Shown here piece after piece: positions 44,996 through 53,861 of a stretch of 64,000 nucleotides of DNA (position 1 is its first letter; each line of letters opens with the position of its first letter). Under the pieces are notes generated by a model, which saw only the letters and a program-made list of their open reading frames with translations, was not told where the DNA came from and made no database searches. Source of the DNA: Hoeflea ulvae (GTDB lineage: Bacteria; Pseudomonadota; Alphaproteobacteria; Rhizobiales; Rhizobiaceae); NCBI RefSeq assembly GCF_026619435.1, contig NZ_JAOVZQ010000001.1, forward strand, positions 4,917,815-4,981,814, read 5' to 3'. The translations under genes and the position numbers were made by a program.

Positions 44996-45891
44996 CGGAC
45001 CTCCTCCTCGCGGCGTTGCGACCAGCGCATATAGGGCACGACGATCATCAGGGTGATTGCGAGCAGCACCACCGAGACGGCAGAACCGCGGCCGTAATCG
45101 AAGATCTGCATGGATTGGGTAAAGGCCCACAACGCCAGCATCTGGGTCGATTGGGCAGGCCCGCCGCCGGTCATGCCGTAGACGATGTCAAAGGCCTTGA
45201 GCGAGGAGATTGTCGAAAGCACAATGACGATGGTCATCGTCGGCCGCAACGCGGGCAAGGTCACATGCTTGAAGATCTCGCGGCGGTTGGCGCCATCGAT
45301 ATGGGCGGCATCGACCAGCGACTTGTCCACGCTTTGCAGACCGGCCAGAAACAGCACCATGGAAAAACCGACGCTCTGCCAGACATAGGCGACGAAGATG
45401 GAATAGAGCGCGACATCCTTGTCGCCGAGCCAGTCGACGACCCATCCGGACAGACCCATGTCGGTCAACAATTGCGTGAACAGGCCGAAGAACGGATCAT
45501 ACATCCAGCGCCACATGGTCGCCACCGCAATGGGCGCGATGATGACAGGCAGGTAGTAGATCGCCCGCAGCGGCGCACGCCCGATCAGCCGCTGGTTCAG
45601 ACCCAGCGCCAGCAACAGCCCGAGCAGCGGCGGAAACACCACCGACAGCACCGTCCAGATCACGGTATTCTGGAACGCGACCCAGAACACCGGATCATTG
45701 TAGAGGATGTGATAGTAATTTTGCAGGCCGACCCAGTCGCGGTGATCCCGGATCCCGTTCCAGTCCTGAAAGCTCAGGATCACCACATCGATCATCGGCC
45801 AGATGGCGAAGAGGGAATAGACGGCCAGCGCCGGGGCCATCAGGACGATGGCCTGACCGCGCGGTGTTCGAAACGGATCCATTTTCGGCAT
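44992..45891 (-). CDS. Sugar ABC transporter permease (MalF type)
   Basis: This is a membrane protein of about 299 residues with six helices and the EAA-like loop DAAHIDGANRREIFKHVTLP. It pairs with the MalG-type permease downstream. The frame is open to a GTG at 45927, but the ATG at 45891, with GGAAG upstream, gives a shorter and more usual N-terminus, and the 45937-45971 hairpin stays clear of it. Confidence 0.9.
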   Translation of the reverse strand: MPKMDPFRTPRGQAIVLMAPALAVYSLFAIWPMIDVVILSFQDWNGIRDHRDWVGLQNYYHILYNDPVFWVAFQNTVIWTVLSVVFPPLLGLLLALGLNQRLIGRAPLRAIYYLPVIIAPIAVATMWRWMYDPFFGLFTQLLTDMGLSGWVVDWLGDKDVALYSIFVAYVWQSVGFSMVLFLAGLQSVDKSLVDAAHIDGANRREIFKHVTLPALRPTMTIVIVLSTISSLKAFDIVYGMTGGGPAQSTQMLALWAFTQSMQIFDYGRGSAVSVVLLAITLMIVVPYMRWSQRREEEVR

Positions 45892-45936
45892 GGTGAGGAC
45901 TTCCAGCACATTTTCTCGGAGAGGCACTGCCCGAAC

Positions 45937-45971
45937 GGGTTCCGCGGGGCCGGAATTGCCCCGCGGAACCC
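45937..45971 (-). terminator. Strong intercistronic hairpin after the sugar-binding protein gene
   Basis: A perfect 14-bp stem (GGGTTCCGCGGGGC 45937-45950 with GCCCCGCGGAACCC 45958-45971) and a 7-base loop lie 10 bases after the binding-protein stop. There is no T-run. It probably stabilises the upstream mRNA or limits read-through, so that binding protein exceeds permease. Confidence 0.75.
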
Positions 45972-45981
45972 TGGTTCACGA

Positions 45982-47217
45982 TTACCGGTTGGCGATGAAC
46001 CGGGCCATCGCGTCAGCCGCTGCCTGCGGCTCCAGATTGCCCGAGGCCAGCTCGTTGATGATCCGGAAATACTCGGTCGTCACATCCAGCGGAAAGGCCT
46101 GGTCGCCATTGACGAAGGTGCCCTTGGCATTGGCAAACACGTCGAGCCACTCCTTGTGCAGCTCCAGCGCATCGTCGCCCTGCTTGACGTTGCGGTTCAC
46201 CGACAATGCGCCAAAGGCACCGATATGTGCTGCCTGGAATTCGTCCGAGGTGAACATGTCGAGGAACTTCGCCGCCAGATCGGCCTTGTCCGACTTGGTC
46301 GAGATATACATGTATTCCGCAAATCCGTAGAGGCGCCCGGTGCCGGTCGGGAACGGGAACATGCCGTATTTCGACATCTCCGAATTCTCGTCGATGGTCG
46401 GCACGTGCCAGTCGCCCTCAAGCATCATGGCTGCACGGTCGGCGAACCACAGCGTTGTGGCCTGGCGGTTGTCGATGCCCATGAACGGCTTGAGGAAATG
46501 GTCGTCGGTCCACCACTTCATCTCGGTGAAGGCGGCCAGGGCGCAGGGTTCGGTGGCCCAGTCACTTTCCATGGCCATCAGCGCATCATGTTTTTCGGCG
46601 CCGCAGGTGGTTTCAAGGATCACGTCCATCAGGCGCATCACATGCCAGTTGACCGTGCCACCGAAGGTGAAGGCCGGGATCCCGGCTTCCTTCAGCTTGA
46701 CCGCGGCGGCCTTGAGCTCGTCATAGCTTTGCGGTTCCCCCTCGATTCCGGCCTTGGCGAAGAGATCCTTGTTGTAATAGACGACCTCACCCGAAAAGCG
46801 GAACGGGATGCCGTGCCTGCCCTCGGCAAAGCTTTCGGTGAATGCCAGTGACGGGACCGTGAGGCGGTCGCCCCAGCCATAGCTCTCGTAATATTTCGAC
46901 AGATCGGCGCTCATGCCGGCCTGGACATATTCGCCGCCCAGGCCGAGACCGGCCCAATAGGCATAGATATCGGGGCCCGTGTCGGAACCGGACGCCACGC
47001 GCAGCGCGGTCTTGTGCTCATCGGTGCCGCGCATGACGATCTCGACATCGACACCCGGATTGAGTTTCTCGAATTCGGCCTCCGCGGCTGTCAGCGCCGA
47101 AACCTGCTTTTCGGACGTGTAGTTGATGGTCCAGATCTTGAGCTCTTCGGCACCGGCCACGGCGGTTGACAGAAAAGTTGCGGCCATGAGGCCAAATAGT
47201 GTCGTTTTGAGTTTCAT
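45982..47217 (-). CDS. Extracellular sugar-binding protein (CUT1 ABC importer)
   Basis: The 411-residue precursor has a signal peptide (MKLKTTLFGLMAATFLSTAV, cleaved after AGA). The mature protein has the SBP_bac_1 fold: EELKIWTINYTSEKQVSALT, GSDTGPDIYAYWAGLG, then KWWTDDHFLKPFMGID and MMLEGDWHVPTI. The start is set by GGGAGGA: the ATG two codons earlier touches it, so the ATG at 47217, six bases away, is correct. It delivers the sugar to the two permeases. The ligand is unknown; the neighbouring genes suggest a plant-derived oligosaccharide or uronic compound. Confidence 0.92.
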   Translation of the reverse strand: MKLKTTLFGLMAATFLSTAVAGAEELKIWTINYTSEKQVSALTAAEAEFEKLNPGVDVEIVMRGTDEHKTALRVASGSDTGPDIYAYWAGLGLGGEYVQAGMSADLSKYYESYGWGDRLTVPSLAFTESFAEGRHGIPFRFSGEVVYYNKDLFAKAGIEGEPQSYDELKAAAVKLKEAGIPAFTFGGTVNWHVMRLMDVILETTCGAEKHDALMAMESDWATEPCALAAFTEMKWWTDDHFLKPFMGIDNRQATTLWFADRAAMMLEGDWHVPTIDENSEMSKYGMFPFPTGTGRLYGFAEYMYISTKSDKADLAAKFLDMFTSDEFQAAHIGAFGALSVNRNVKQGDDALELHKEWLDVFANAKGTFVNGDQAFPLDVTTEYFRIINELASGNLEPQAAADAMARFIANR

Positions 47218-47315
47218 TGTCATTCCTCCCAGATTGATTGAAGTCAAAAGTCGAGTGTCCTACCTCTTCCCTAGTGATCACTTCGCATGCGTTGGTCTTG
47301 CCGCGCTTTCCTCCC

Positions 47316-48491
47316 TCACCAGTTGGCGATTGTTCCGTCCGGCAGGATCGCATCCAACGCCAGAATCCGCTCCTGTCTGAACGGGTGCCTTGCAGCCTCG
47401 GTCTCGTCGATCTCGATGCCTGTTCCCGGCGCGTCGGGTAACTGCCAGCAGCCATCCACCAGACTGACCGGATAGGCAGAACAGATGTCCTCGAACCAGG
47501 GGACCAGGCCGGAGCATTCTTCCTGGATGACGAAATTGGTGGTCGCCGCATCGAACTGCAGCGCAACGGCGCTGGCCACCGGGCCCATCGGGTTGTGCGG
47601 ACAGATGCCGACATTGCGCGCCTCCGCAATCGCCGCGATCCGGCGGGCGCCGGAAAACCCCATGCAGTGCGCAAGGTCGGGCTGCACATAGGTGACGGCG
47701 TCCTGCTCAACCAGGTCCGAAAACTGCTCGGGCTGCAAGAGCCGTTCTCCCGTTGCCAGCGGGCATCCGACCTGCCGGTTCAACTCGGCCATCAGCCGGG
47801 CATTGCCGGGCTGGATCGGTTCTTCCACGAACAGCGGCGCGATCGGCGCAATCACATCGATAAAGGCCTTGGCAGCACGTGTGGATTCGGGCCGGCCGTG
47901 AAAATCGGTCATCAGGGCGATGTCGTCTCCCACCCGCTCGCGGATTGCTTCCGCCAGCTTGGCGACATGGCGAACAGCGGATATCGGCGCGTCATACCCG
48001 GTATAGGGGATCATCCCGACCTTGATGGCCGAATATCCCATCTCGACGGTTTGCTGGATGTCATCGCAAATAGCTGAAATGTCGCCATCCGCAGCGGCAT
48101 CTTCGAGGCGTCCGCGCAGTGGATGGGTATAGACCCTGATGCTGTCGCGGACCCGCCCGCCAAGCAACTGCCAGACCGGCACACCCAGGGCTTTCCCCTT
48201 GATGTCCCACAGCGCCTGTTCGATGCCTGAAGCCGCACTCATCCCGATGGCGCCCAGCCTCCAGAAGCTGAACCGGGCCATGCGGCTGGCAATATGCTCG
48301 ATCCGCATCGGATCCTCGCCGACGACCAGTGGCGCCAGATCATCGACGCATCCGGTCACGGCGCGGGTCTTCCATTCCAGCGTTGCCTCGCCCCAGCCCC
48401 ACAGGCCGGGCTGGTCGGTAACGACTTTGACGAACACCCAGTTGCGAATGTCGGCATTGACCACGATGGTCTTGATCGAGGTGATCTTCAT
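47316..48491 (-). CDS. Enolase-superfamily sugar acid dehydratase, galactonate dehydratase-like
   Basis: The 391-residue protein is a mandelate racemase/muconate lactonising enzyme relative. Metal and catalytic residues fall at Asp196 and His198 (MTDFHGR), Glu223 (FVEEP), Glu249 (TGERL) and His299 (CPHNP). The spacing closely matches that of D-galactonate dehydratase. Also similar are SGIEQALWDIKGKALG and YVQPDLAHCMGFSGARRIAA. It would dehydrate an acid sugar to a 2-keto-3-deoxy acid. The first gene of the operon, it faces a FadR-type regulator of the kind that controls galactonate genes. The ATG at 48491 is chosen; the upstream frame is Arg-rich and not coding-like. Confidence 0.85.
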   Translation of the reverse strand: MKITSIKTIVVNADIRNWVFVKVVTDQPGLWGWGEATLEWKTRAVTGCVDDLAPLVVGEDPMRIEHIASRMARFSFWRLGAIGMSAASGIEQALWDIKGKALGVPVWQLLGGRVRDSIRVYTHPLRGRLEDAAADGDISAICDDIQQTVEMGYSAIKVGMIPYTGYDAPISAVRHVAKLAEAIRERVGDDIALMTDFHGRPESTRAAKAFIDVIAPIAPLFVEEPIQPGNARLMAELNRQVGCPLATGERLLQPEQFSDLVEQDAVTYVQPDLAHCMGFSGARRIAAIAEARNVGICPHNPMGPVASAVALQFDAATTNFVIQEECSGLVPWFEDICSAYPVSLVDGCWQLPDAPGTGIEIDETEAARHPFRQERILALDAILPDGTIANW

Positions 48492-48695
48492 GCGCCGGCG
48501 CACCTGATCCGGGCTTCGCCGCCTGCCTGACCGGCAGGCCCTTGCCCGACGAGGCCATTGCTTCGCGCGCCGTGTGCTGCACACATGCGACCGCAATCCC
48601 GTCCTGGCGTCTGGATGCCGGACATGTACCACCCCCTTGAAATCCCAACTCGTCTGGCCACTCTGGCTAACCTCGGGAAATTGTTCTATATGCTT

Positions 48696-48710
48696 CTAGA
48701 TGTGATCTAG
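48696..48710. promoter_or_regulatory. Palindromic operator, copy 1 (FadR/GntR-type)
   Basis: CTAGATGTGATCTAG is a perfect dyad with 6-base arms (CTAGAT/ATCTAG) and a 3-base centre. It lies in the regulator-dehydratase divergent region. A near-identical copy follows 34 bases later. The size and form suit a GntR/FadR-family dimer. Confidence 0.7.
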
Positions 48711-48729
48711 CACAGATCATACCTAGCGT

Positions 48730-48744
48730 CTAGATGTGATGTAG
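48730..48744. promoter_or_regulatory. Palindromic operator, copy 2 (FadR/GntR-type)
   Basis: CTAGATGTGATGTAG differs from copy 1 at one position. It sits 12 bases before the regulator's first ATG, so binding would block the regulator's own expression. The two copies lie close to three helical turns apart, suggesting cooperative binding. Confidence 0.65.
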
Positions 48745-48755
48745 AAGATTCGAAC

Positions 48756-49559
48756 ATGACGGTCGCGGAGACCGCGGATTGGGGAAAAATGACTGTGAAG
48801 CACTCGTATCCGTCTGCGCCAACCGAAGTGGCAGCCTCATTGCCGCGCGGTGCGGCGCGGGATGCCGTCGAGGAACTGGGCCGCAGAATCGTCAATGATG
48901 TCTACCCCCAGGGCGAACCGATCCCGACCGAGCCGGAACTGGCGGAGTCGCTTGGTGTCAGCCGGACCACCATCCGCGACGCCATCAAGGTTCTGTCCGG
49001 CAAGGGCATGATCCGCACGGCGCGGCGATACGGAACCAAGGTCCGCCCGATCAGCGAGTGGCACCTTCTCGATTCCGACGTCATTTCCTGGCACGAGCCG
49101 ACCCATAGCCGCCTCGGCCAGATGTTCGTGGAAACCACCGAACTGCGCTGCATCTTCGAACCGGCCGCCGCCGAGCTCGCAGCCCAGCGCGCCACGCCCG
49201 AGCAGGTGCGGAACATCCTTGAATCGGCGCACGCCCTGCTACCCGGCACATTGAGCACCACCGAGCTCTATGCCGAAGACAGCCGGTTCCACTGCACCAT
49301 TCTGGATGCCACCTGCAATCTGATGATGCGGCAATTGCGCCCGATGATCATCAGCATCCTGCGGATTTCCTATGAATTCGGCGTGCAGACCGAAAATGGC
49401 GGCACCCCGTTTCGCGAAGGTCACATCCGCGTCGCCGAAGCCATTCGCGACCGCAACGGAGCCCTGGCCCGGCATGAAATGGAACATATGCTGGAAGCCA
49501 ACCGGGAGACCGCCAACGCCTATTGGAGCACGCGCAACGCCCGGGCAACGGGTGGCTAG
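48756..49559 (+). CDS. FadR-type (GntR family, FCD domain) transcriptional regulator
   Basis: The 267-residue protein has an N-terminal winged helix (PTEPELAESLGVSRTTIRDAI, about 57-78). A C-terminal all-helical FCD ligand domain carries the expected metal-type residues: Glu in TTELRCIFEPAAAELA, His in DSRFHCTILDATCN and His in EGHIRVAEAIRDRN. Architecture and context match the galactonate regulator DgoR. It probably represses the divergent dehydratase-transport operon and itself through the two CTAGATGTGATsTAG sites. The start may be 48756 or the ATG at 48789, which has GGGG close by. Confidence 0.87.
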   Translation: MTVAETADWGKMTVKHSYPSAPTEVAASLPRGAARDAVEELGRRIVNDVYPQGEPIPTEPELAESLGVSRTTIRDAIKVLSGKGMIRTARRYGTKVRPISEWHLLDSDVISWHEPTHSRLGQMFVETTELRCIFEPAAAELAAQRATPEQVRNILESAHALLPGTLSTTELYAEDSRFHCTILDATCNLMMRQLRPMIISILRISYEFGVQTENGGTPFREGHIRVAEAIRDRNGALARHEMEHMLEANRETANAYWSTRNARATGG

Positions 49560-49613
49560 TCAGAGTCTCTGCCGGCGATCCGCGCGCGACAGGGCGCAGC
49601 GTTCTTCGAAAGA

Positions 49614-51062
49614 TCAACCGAGCGCACGCATCCTGTGGGAGATCGGGGCAACGGCCTTGGACGCCACCCGGAACAGGGAAAACCTGTCGTCGTGATAGAC
49701 CCGCCTTGCGGGATCGGGCCTGTAAAGGGTCCCGGTCTCGCTGACCGTCGCCTGATCCCGGACTGCATGCCACGAAGCCAGCCTGGCCGCACCGGCGAGC
49801 CCGGTCTCCGGATTGCCCGGAACCACGACATCCCGGTTCAGCACATCCGCCTTGAGCTGGCACAGCAAGGGGCTCCTGGCCAGGCCTCCGGAAAAACAGA
49901 CATGGCTGACCGGCGTTCCGATCGCCTCCTCTGCGCGAACCAGAACCTCGCGCGCGAGATAATTGATGCCTTCGGCCACGCCGCGCAGGAAATCCTTGGC
50001 GGTGTGGGCGGCACTCAGCCCCAGGAATGCGCCCTTGAGGTCAGGGTCCCACATCGGTGTCCGCTCTCCATCGAGAAAGGGCAGGAAAAGCGGCGCCGGA
50101 TCACCCGATGCAAAGGCCGCATCGAGAGATGCCTGCAGCGCCATGCCGGGGCTGAACTGGTCCAAGGCCCATTGCAGCCGGGTTGCCGCACCTTGGCTCG
50201 GCCCGCCCAGCTGCCAGAGCCCGGGCCCCCACTCCACGCTGAGCAGACCTTCCGCGGACGTCTGCACCCCGCAGATGACGCCCGAGACATCACTGGTTCC
50301 CGAAATGCTGTAGCCCACCCCGGCCTTCAGCCCGCCCGAGCCTAGAACGCAGCTCCATGTGTCGATGGAACCGCTGTGAACGGGCCGCCCGGCAAGCTCG
50401 GACAGCGGGTAAGCCAGTCCCGGCCGGACCGGCGCAAGCGGATCAAAGGGGGAATGAAGATCAGGCAGGATCGCCGGATCCATCCCGAGAATGGCGAACA
50501 CATCCTCGGCACTTGCCCGGATCGCGCGGGTCATCGGCGTCTGCGAGATCGCATCCGATGCGGCGACGCCGGTGAGCATCATGTTGAGGTAGTCCTTGGG
50601 CTCGACGACCTTGCGCAGCCGCGCCCAGTGCTCCGGCTCCTCCTGTTTCAGCCACAGCAGCCGGGCCAGAGGATCGAACGGCCCGAGCGTGTCGATCGCA
50701 TCAGATCCCGATGCCGATATTTCAGAGCGTGTGCGATCGACGACCCCGGCGGCCCGGGAATCCTGAAACGTGATCGCGGGCCGGATGACATGGCCCATCC
50801 CGTCGAGAAAGACCTGGGTTCGTGTGAAGCCGCAGCCCGCCACGGCATCGATGCCGGCAAAGTCATGACCGCCGCCGGCAAGCTCGCGACACCCGTGCTC
50901 GAACGCACGCCACCAGTCCATCGGATCCACCTCATAGTGGTGATCGCCAATGGTGTGGATGTCGAGCGGAACACGGGTCTGTCCGAGAAAGGCCCCCGTT
51001 TCGTCGACGATCGCAAGTTTGAGGCTACTGCCACCCAGATCGAAGGCAAGCGTTCGTGCCAT
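49614..51062 (-). CDS. FGGY-family carbohydrate kinase
   Basis: The 482-residue kinase has N-terminal LAFDLGGSSLKLAIVDETG (phosphate 1 region) and a middle TWSCVLGSGGLKAGVGYSIS segment. The C-terminal FGGY-type site reads HVCFSGGLARSPLLCQLKADV, with the adenosine motif near GNPETGLAGAARLA. Members phosphorylate xylulose, ribulose, gluconate, glycerol and similar sugars. As the last gene of the nucleoside hydrolase-ABC operon, 27 bases after the ATPase, it likely phosphorylates the sugar that is imported or released. The exact sugar is unknown. Confidence 0.88.
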   Translation of the reverse strand: MARTLAFDLGGSSLKLAIVDETGAFLGQTRVPLDIHTIGDHHYEVDPMDWWRAFEHGCRELAGGGHDFAGIDAVAGCGFTRTQVFLDGMGHVIRPAITFQDSRAAGVVDRTRSEISASGSDAIDTLGPFDPLARLLWLKQEEPEHWARLRKVVEPKDYLNMMLTGVAASDAISQTPMTRAIRASAEDVFAILGMDPAILPDLHSPFDPLAPVRPGLAYPLSELAGRPVHSGSIDTWSCVLGSGGLKAGVGYSISGTSDVSGVICGVQTSAEGLLSVEWGPGLWQLGGPSQGAATRLQWALDQFSPGMALQASLDAAFASGDPAPLFLPFLDGERTPMWDPDLKGAFLGLSAAHTAKDFLRGVAEGINYLAREVLVRAEEAIGTPVSHVCFSGGLARSPLLCQLKADVLNRDVVVPGNPETGLAGAARLASWHAVRDQATVSETGTLYRPDPARRVYHDDRFSLFRVASKAVAPISHRMRALG

Positions 51063-51089
51063 GTCCGCCTCCGCTTCGCTTTGTGTTGG

Positions 51090-51842
51090 TCAATGAACCC
51101 GGCTTGCTTCGCCGCTCAGAATATAGTGGGAAAGGGCATCGGCGGTCAGGTCGCCGCCCGTCAGGGTGATCTGGTTTTCGCCGATCCGCAGAATCGAGAT
51201 CCGGTCGGCCACCGCCGCAATATCCTTCATCGCGTGGCTGATCAGGATGACGGTCTTGCCATTGGCCTTGAGCGAGCGAATGAGGCCGAGCACCTGTTCG
51301 GTCTCGCGAACCCCGAGCGCAGCCGTCGGTTCGTCCAGTATCACGACATTGGCGTTCCAGCGCAGCGCCCGGCAGATGGCGACGGCCTGCCGCTGTCCGC
51401 CCGACAGCGCATTGACCTTGCTGTTCATGTTGGTGATCGCCCCGTTGAGCTGGGACATGTATCCAACCGCCTCGCGCCGCATCCGGGCCTTGTCGAGAAG
51501 CCGAAGACCCAGCACGCTGCGGGTGAGCTCCGCCCCCATGAAGATGTTCTGGTAGATCGACATCTCCGGCGCGACGGCAAGATCCTGATGGATCGTGGCC
51601 AGCCCGGCCCGCAAGGACGCGCTGGGGGAATCGAAGCGTTTTGGTTCGCCATCAATCATGATCTCGCCCCGGTCCGGCTGTTCCACCCCGGCCAGTATCT
51701 TGATCAGGGTGGATTTGCCGGCTCCGTTGTCGCCGCAGATCGCGTGGATCTCGCCTTCATGCACATCAACGCTCACACCGCGCAGGGCTTCGACTGCGCC
51801 GTAGTTCTTGTAGATGTTGCGGGCCGAAATCTTGACCGGCAT
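51090..51842 (-). CDS. Sugar ABC transporter ATPase, single-domain (CUT2 type)
   Basis: The 250-residue ATPase has Walker A GDNGAGKS (37-44), signature LSGGQ (146-150), Walker B VVILDEPT (166-173) and switch His in ILISHAMKD. Many CUT2 importers use a tandem ~500-residue RbsA ATPase; this one is a single cassette like FrcA, so a homodimer is expected. It lies between the binding protein and the kinase. Confidence 0.9.
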   Translation of the reverse strand: MPVKISARNIYKNYGAVEALRGVSVDVHEGEIHAICGDNGAGKSTLIKILAGVEQPDRGEIMIDGEPKRFDSPSASLRAGLATIHQDLAVAPEMSIYQNIFMGAELTRSVLGLRLLDKARMRREAVGYMSQLNGAITNMNSKVNALSGGQRQAVAICRALRWNANVVILDEPTAALGVRETEQVLGLIRSLKANGKTVILISHAMKDIAAVADRISILRIGENQITLTGGDLTADALSHYILSGEASRVH

Positions 51843-51884
51843 GGTGTCCTCGCGATCTGCTTTTTCAGTGCTGCCGGCCGTAGC

Positions 51885-52832
51885 CTACTTCAGGAACTCG
51901 TCAACATTGGACTTGTCGACCAGTGTCGCGGGAATGAAGAGATACGGACCAGGCACCAGCTCTTCCTTGGCTTTGCCCTCGACCGCGATCTGGTTCATCA
52001 TCGTCACGGCCGACTTGGCCATGTTCTCGAACGGGATCGCAATGGTTGCTGTCATCATCGATTCGGGATCCTTGATCCGGCGATAGACTTCCTGTCCGCC
52101 GTCGATGGAAACCAGCGATACGTCGCCCTTGTTCAATCCGCTCTCCTTGAGCAGATCGTCTATGATCAGCGCCTGGCCGTCAAAGGACGCCCACACACCG
52201 TCGAAATTCCCGGCGTTCTGCAGGATCAATGCGCTCATGCCGTTGCGGACATCGTCCTGCCAGCTCTTGGTACGGGCCATGGAATGCTCGCCGACAATCT
52301 TGACCGTCGGGTTTTCCACCAGAACGGCGTCGAGAATGCTGCCGCGAATGCGCGCACCGGTGTTGGATTCAAACCGCTGCAGAAGCACATTGCCTTCGTA
52401 ATTGATGGTGCCCAGCAGATAGATCGCCGCCTCGGCTGCCATGATGTATTCGTTCGGCGTGACATCGAACAGCGTATGCGGGCTTGCTCCGCTCGAGATG
52501 GTGATGACCGGGATGCCGGCACTCTTGGCAGCTTCGAACTGCGCGTCGAACTGAACCGGTTTCGACATGCACAGGATCAGGCCGTCGACACCTTTCTGGA
52601 TGAGGTTGTCGAGCTGCGAGGCATGGGTCTCGAGCGCCCCGTTGGAATTGAGAACCTGGGCTTCCCAACCCAGCTTGGCGGCTTCCTCGCCCACCGTGTT
52701 GGCGCAGCGCGCCTGGGTTTCCGCCGACATCTGGAATGCCACGACGCCGAGTTCGAAGGCGGACGCCTGTCCGGCGCCCAGTGTGACGCCGGCAATGCCG
52801 GCGGCTGCGATGAGTGTCTTCCACGTTTTCAT
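51885..52832 (-). CDS. Periplasmic sugar-binding protein (type 1 fold, CUT2 ABC importer)
   Basis: The 315-residue precursor has a signal peptide (MKTWKTLIAAAGIAGVTLGA, cleaved after ASA). The mature part follows the ribose-binding pattern: LGVVAFQMSAETQARCANTV, LIQKGVDGLILCMSKP, GIPVITISSGAS, GVWASFDGQALIIDDLL and VSIDGGQEVYRRI. It is the receptor for the permease encoded 20 bases upstream on the same strand. GGGGAGAAT precedes the ATG at 52832. The ligand may be ribose or another aldose, or a nucleoside, given the hydrolase in the operon. Confidence 0.9.
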   Translation of the reverse strand: MKTWKTLIAAAGIAGVTLGAGQASAFELGVVAFQMSAETQARCANTVGEEAAKLGWEAQVLNSNGALETHASQLDNLIQKGVDGLILCMSKPVQFDAQFEAAKSAGIPVITISSGASPHTLFDVTPNEYIMAAEAAIYLLGTINYEGNVLLQRFESNTGARIRGSILDAVLVENPTVKIVGEHSMARTKSWQDDVRNGMSALILQNAGNFDGVWASFDGQALIIDDLLKESGLNKGDVSLVSIDGGQEVYRRIKDPESMMTATIAIPFENMAKSAVTMMNQIAVEGKAKEELVPGPYLFIPATLVDKSNVDEFLK

Positions 52833-52852
52833 TCTTATTCTCCCCTTGTTGA

Positions 52853-53800
52853 TTACAGAGCGAATGCGGCTCTCTTCAGAACCGAGGCCGAAACAGCGAC
52901 CGATACGATGATGATGATGCCGAGCATGATGTCCTGGATGTAATATTGCGCACCCAGCAGAATCAGGCCGTTGGACAGGCAGACGATGATCAGCGCGCCG
53001 ACGAAGGTGCCCAGTATGTTGGGTTTGGCGGGCGTGAACATGGTCATGCCGAGAAGGGTGGCGGCAATGCCGTTGAGCAGGAAGTCTCCGGCCATCTGGG
53101 GTGCTGCCGAGGACAGGTTGGCGACGAGAAACACCGCTGTCAGCCCGGCGGCGAGCCCGGACAGGGTCAGCCCGAGGATCTTGCAATTGCGGGTGTTGAT
53201 CCCCGACCGGCGGGCGGCTTCCTCGTTCTCGCCGGTGGCCTGCAGATGCACGCCTGTCCGCGTCTGGGTCGACAGGATGAGGGCAATGAAGAACAGGACC
53301 ACCGTGATGAGAATGATCACCGGCACAGGCCCGATCTTGCCGCGGCCCAGGAACAGGAAGTTCGGATCCCAGCGCCCGACAAAGGCCACGCCGCCGGTGA
53401 TCATGAACGCCAGCCCGTTGGCCACCGACGCCGTGCCGAGCGTGGAGATCAGCGAAGGCACCTTCAGGACGGTGACCAGCAAGCCGTTGAGCAAGCCCGC
53501 GGCAATGCCCACACCGATGCCCGCAGCCACGGCCGCCGGCCAGGCGGTATCCGTCGAGATCAGGCTGCCGATCACCACCGCCGCCAGACTGCAGACATTG
53601 GCAAAGGACAGATCGAGCTCGGAGGTGATCAGCGCGAAGGTGAAGCCGATGGCAAGGATCGACAGGAAGCTGACCTGCTTGAGCACATTGAGAAGATTGG
53701 CCGTCGAGGCGAAATTGTTCGCGAAGATCAGCAGAAACACGAACAATGTGATGCCGGCAACAAAGGTCCCGTAGACTTCGATGAATGACTTGAGGCTCAC
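52853..53800 (-). CDS. Sugar ABC transporter permease (RbsC type)
   Basis: The 315-residue membrane protein has 8-10 helices. Family segments are FALITSELDLSFANVCSLAA, LNGLLVTVLKVPSLISTLGT and NGIAATLLGMTMF (GxSLxGG-like region). The GTG at 53800 with AGGAAAGG upstream gives MSLKSFIEVYGTF; the open frame beyond it is Arg/Ser-rich and non-coding. It forms the channel of the CUT2 importer. Confidence 0.9.
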   Translation of the reverse strand: MSLKSFIEVYGTFVAGITLFVFLLIFANNFASTANLLNVLKQVSFLSILAIGFTFALITSELDLSFANVCSLAAVVIGSLISTDTAWPAAVAAGIGVGIAAGLLNGLLVTVLKVPSLISTLGTASVANGLAFMITGGVAFVGRWDPNFLFLGRGKIGPVPVIILITVVLFFIALILSTQTRTGVHLQATGENEEAARRSGINTRNCKILGLTLSGLAAGLTAVFLVANLSSAAPQMAGDFLLNGIAATLLGMTMFTPAKPNILGTFVGALIIVCLSNGLILLGAQYYIQDIMLGIIIIVSVAVSASVLKRAAFAL

Positions 53801-53861
53801 ACCGGCCGCCTTTCCTGAGCGGCGGCGCCTTTTATCAAGGCTTCCTTCCTGCTCAACATGG

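Noticed and set aside
50376..52943. An 855-residue plus-strand open frame across the kinase, ATPase and binding-protein genes
   Set aside because: It spans three convincing minus-strand genes with proper ribosome sites and motifs, so it cannot be a real gene.
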